Assembly: GCA_002304835.1 (NCBI GenBank)
Contig: DBPK01000010.1
Location: forward strand, 47,084-90,566
Direction of reading: 5' to 3'
Length of the DNA: 43,483 bases
Source of the DNA: Firmicutes bacterium UBA1422
Lineage (GTDB): Bacteria; Bacillota; Clostridia; Peptostreptococcales; Anaerovoracaceae
Part shown: in pieces, positions 43,226 through 43,483 of the stretch
Numbering within the stretch: position 1 is the first letter of the stretch
Layout: every line of letters begins with the position of its first letter
Program-made: the position numbers and the translations under genes
Notes under the pieces: generated by a model
What the model was told of the DNA's origin: nothing
What the model saw: the letters and a program-made list of their open reading frames with translations, nothing else
Database searches by the model: none

Positions 43226-43301
43226 TGGTGCTCAGACTCGGAATCGAACCAAGGACACAGGGATTTTCAGTCCCTTGCTCTACCAACTGAGCTATCTGAG
43301 C
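43226..43301 (-). tRNA. tRNA-Phe (anticodon GAA)
   Basis: 76 bases with encoded CCA. Acceptor GCTCAGA/TCTGAGC; D-arm TAGCTCAGTTGGTAGAGC; anticodon loop CTGAAAA; T-loop GGTTCGATTCC. Confidence 0.96.
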
Positions 43302-43312
43302 TTGCTTTTAAA

Positions 43313-43389
43313 TGGTGGGCCATCAGGGACTTGAACCCCGGACCTGCCGGTTATGAGCCGGACGCTCTGACCAACTGAGCTAATGGCCC
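43313..43389 (-). tRNA. tRNA with anticodon CAT (elongator Met, less likely Ile2)
   Basis: 77 bases with encoded CCA. Acceptor GGGCCAT/ATGGCCC; anticodon loop CTCATAA; T-loop GGTTCAAGTCC. The first pair is G-C, so not the mismatched initiator. An Ile2 tRNA (lysidine-modified CAT) has a similar body and cannot be excluded by eye. Confidence 0.88.
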
Positions 43390-43410
43390 ATTTCAAAGCA
43401 TTATTCTATT

Positions 43411-43483
43411 TGGTCCGGGTGACAGGATTTGAACCTGTGGCCCCCTGCTCCCAAAGCAGGTGCGCTACCAAACTGCGCTACAC
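43411..43483 (-). tRNA. tRNA-Pro (anticodon TGG), 5' end cut by window
   Basis: Visible from the acceptor-stem GTG to CCA; the 3' acceptor CACCCGG implies about four missing 5' bases (CCGG). Anticodon loop TTTGGGA. First of the three tRNAs in transcription order. Confidence 0.94.

Noticed and set aside
1..43483. Mobile elements, prophage, CRISPR arrays
   Set aside because: No transposase, integrase, cas gene or spaced direct repeats were seen; the window is compact housekeeping DNA.

Overview
This 43.5 kb window looks like a core-genome stretch of a low-to-mid GC Gram-positive anaerobe, most likely class Clostridia. Supporting signs are FabK as the enoyl-ACP reductase, DivIVA/SepF division genes, a TagGH-type ABC exporter with an LCP ligase, PrkC/PrpC, a PF04298-type zinc peptidase, strong GGAGG ribosome binding sites and frequent ATA/AGA codons. 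No insertion sequence, prophage or CRISPR array was seen. Genus is not determinable by eye.

Left end (1-7783, minus strand): a type II fatty-acid synthesis operon transcribed acpP, AMP-forming acyl synthetase, fabK, fabD, fabG, fabF, fabZ, then an unusual last visible gene. That gene is one uninterrupted frame joining a MarR-type winged-helix domain (FabT-like) to a FabK/nitronate-monooxygenase-like flavin domain whose AGGH histidine is replaced by Gln. A perfect palindrome matching the streptococcal FabT box lies just upstream of the acpP promoter. The pair suggests a FabT-like regulator with a built-in flavin domain controlling its own operon.

7821-15339: rpsB-tsf, followed by a tiny EF-hand-like acidic protein; a stand-alone LytTR regulator; yicC, then gmk-rpoZ from its own promoter; divergent rqcH (+); a monoacylglycerol-lipase-like hydrolase (-); and a 42-residue CxxC/CxxC protein with its own promoter and terminator.

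15332-23020 (minus strand): ylxM-ffh-rpsP-khpA-rimM-trmD, then a HlyD-like membrane protein, yggS, sepF, divIVA, lspA and rluD. It is one compact run of SRP, ribosome-maturation and division genes. Its promoter overlaps the terminator of the preceding operon and appears to give a leaderless ylxM message.

23058-41290 (minus strand): a long, tightly packed run queH-asnA-priA-def-fmt-peptidase-rsmB-prpC-prkC-rsgA-rpe-LCP-tagG/tagH-like-ddl-thrS-DUF2007-sppA. It covers queuosine, asparagine, replication restart, N-terminal formyl processing, the PASTA kinase module and cell-envelope assembly. Right end: a radical SAM protein (+), thymidine kinase (-) and a minus-strand tRNA cluster (Pro-Met-Phe in transcription order) with its terminator. 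No gene-free stretch exceeds about 240 bases.
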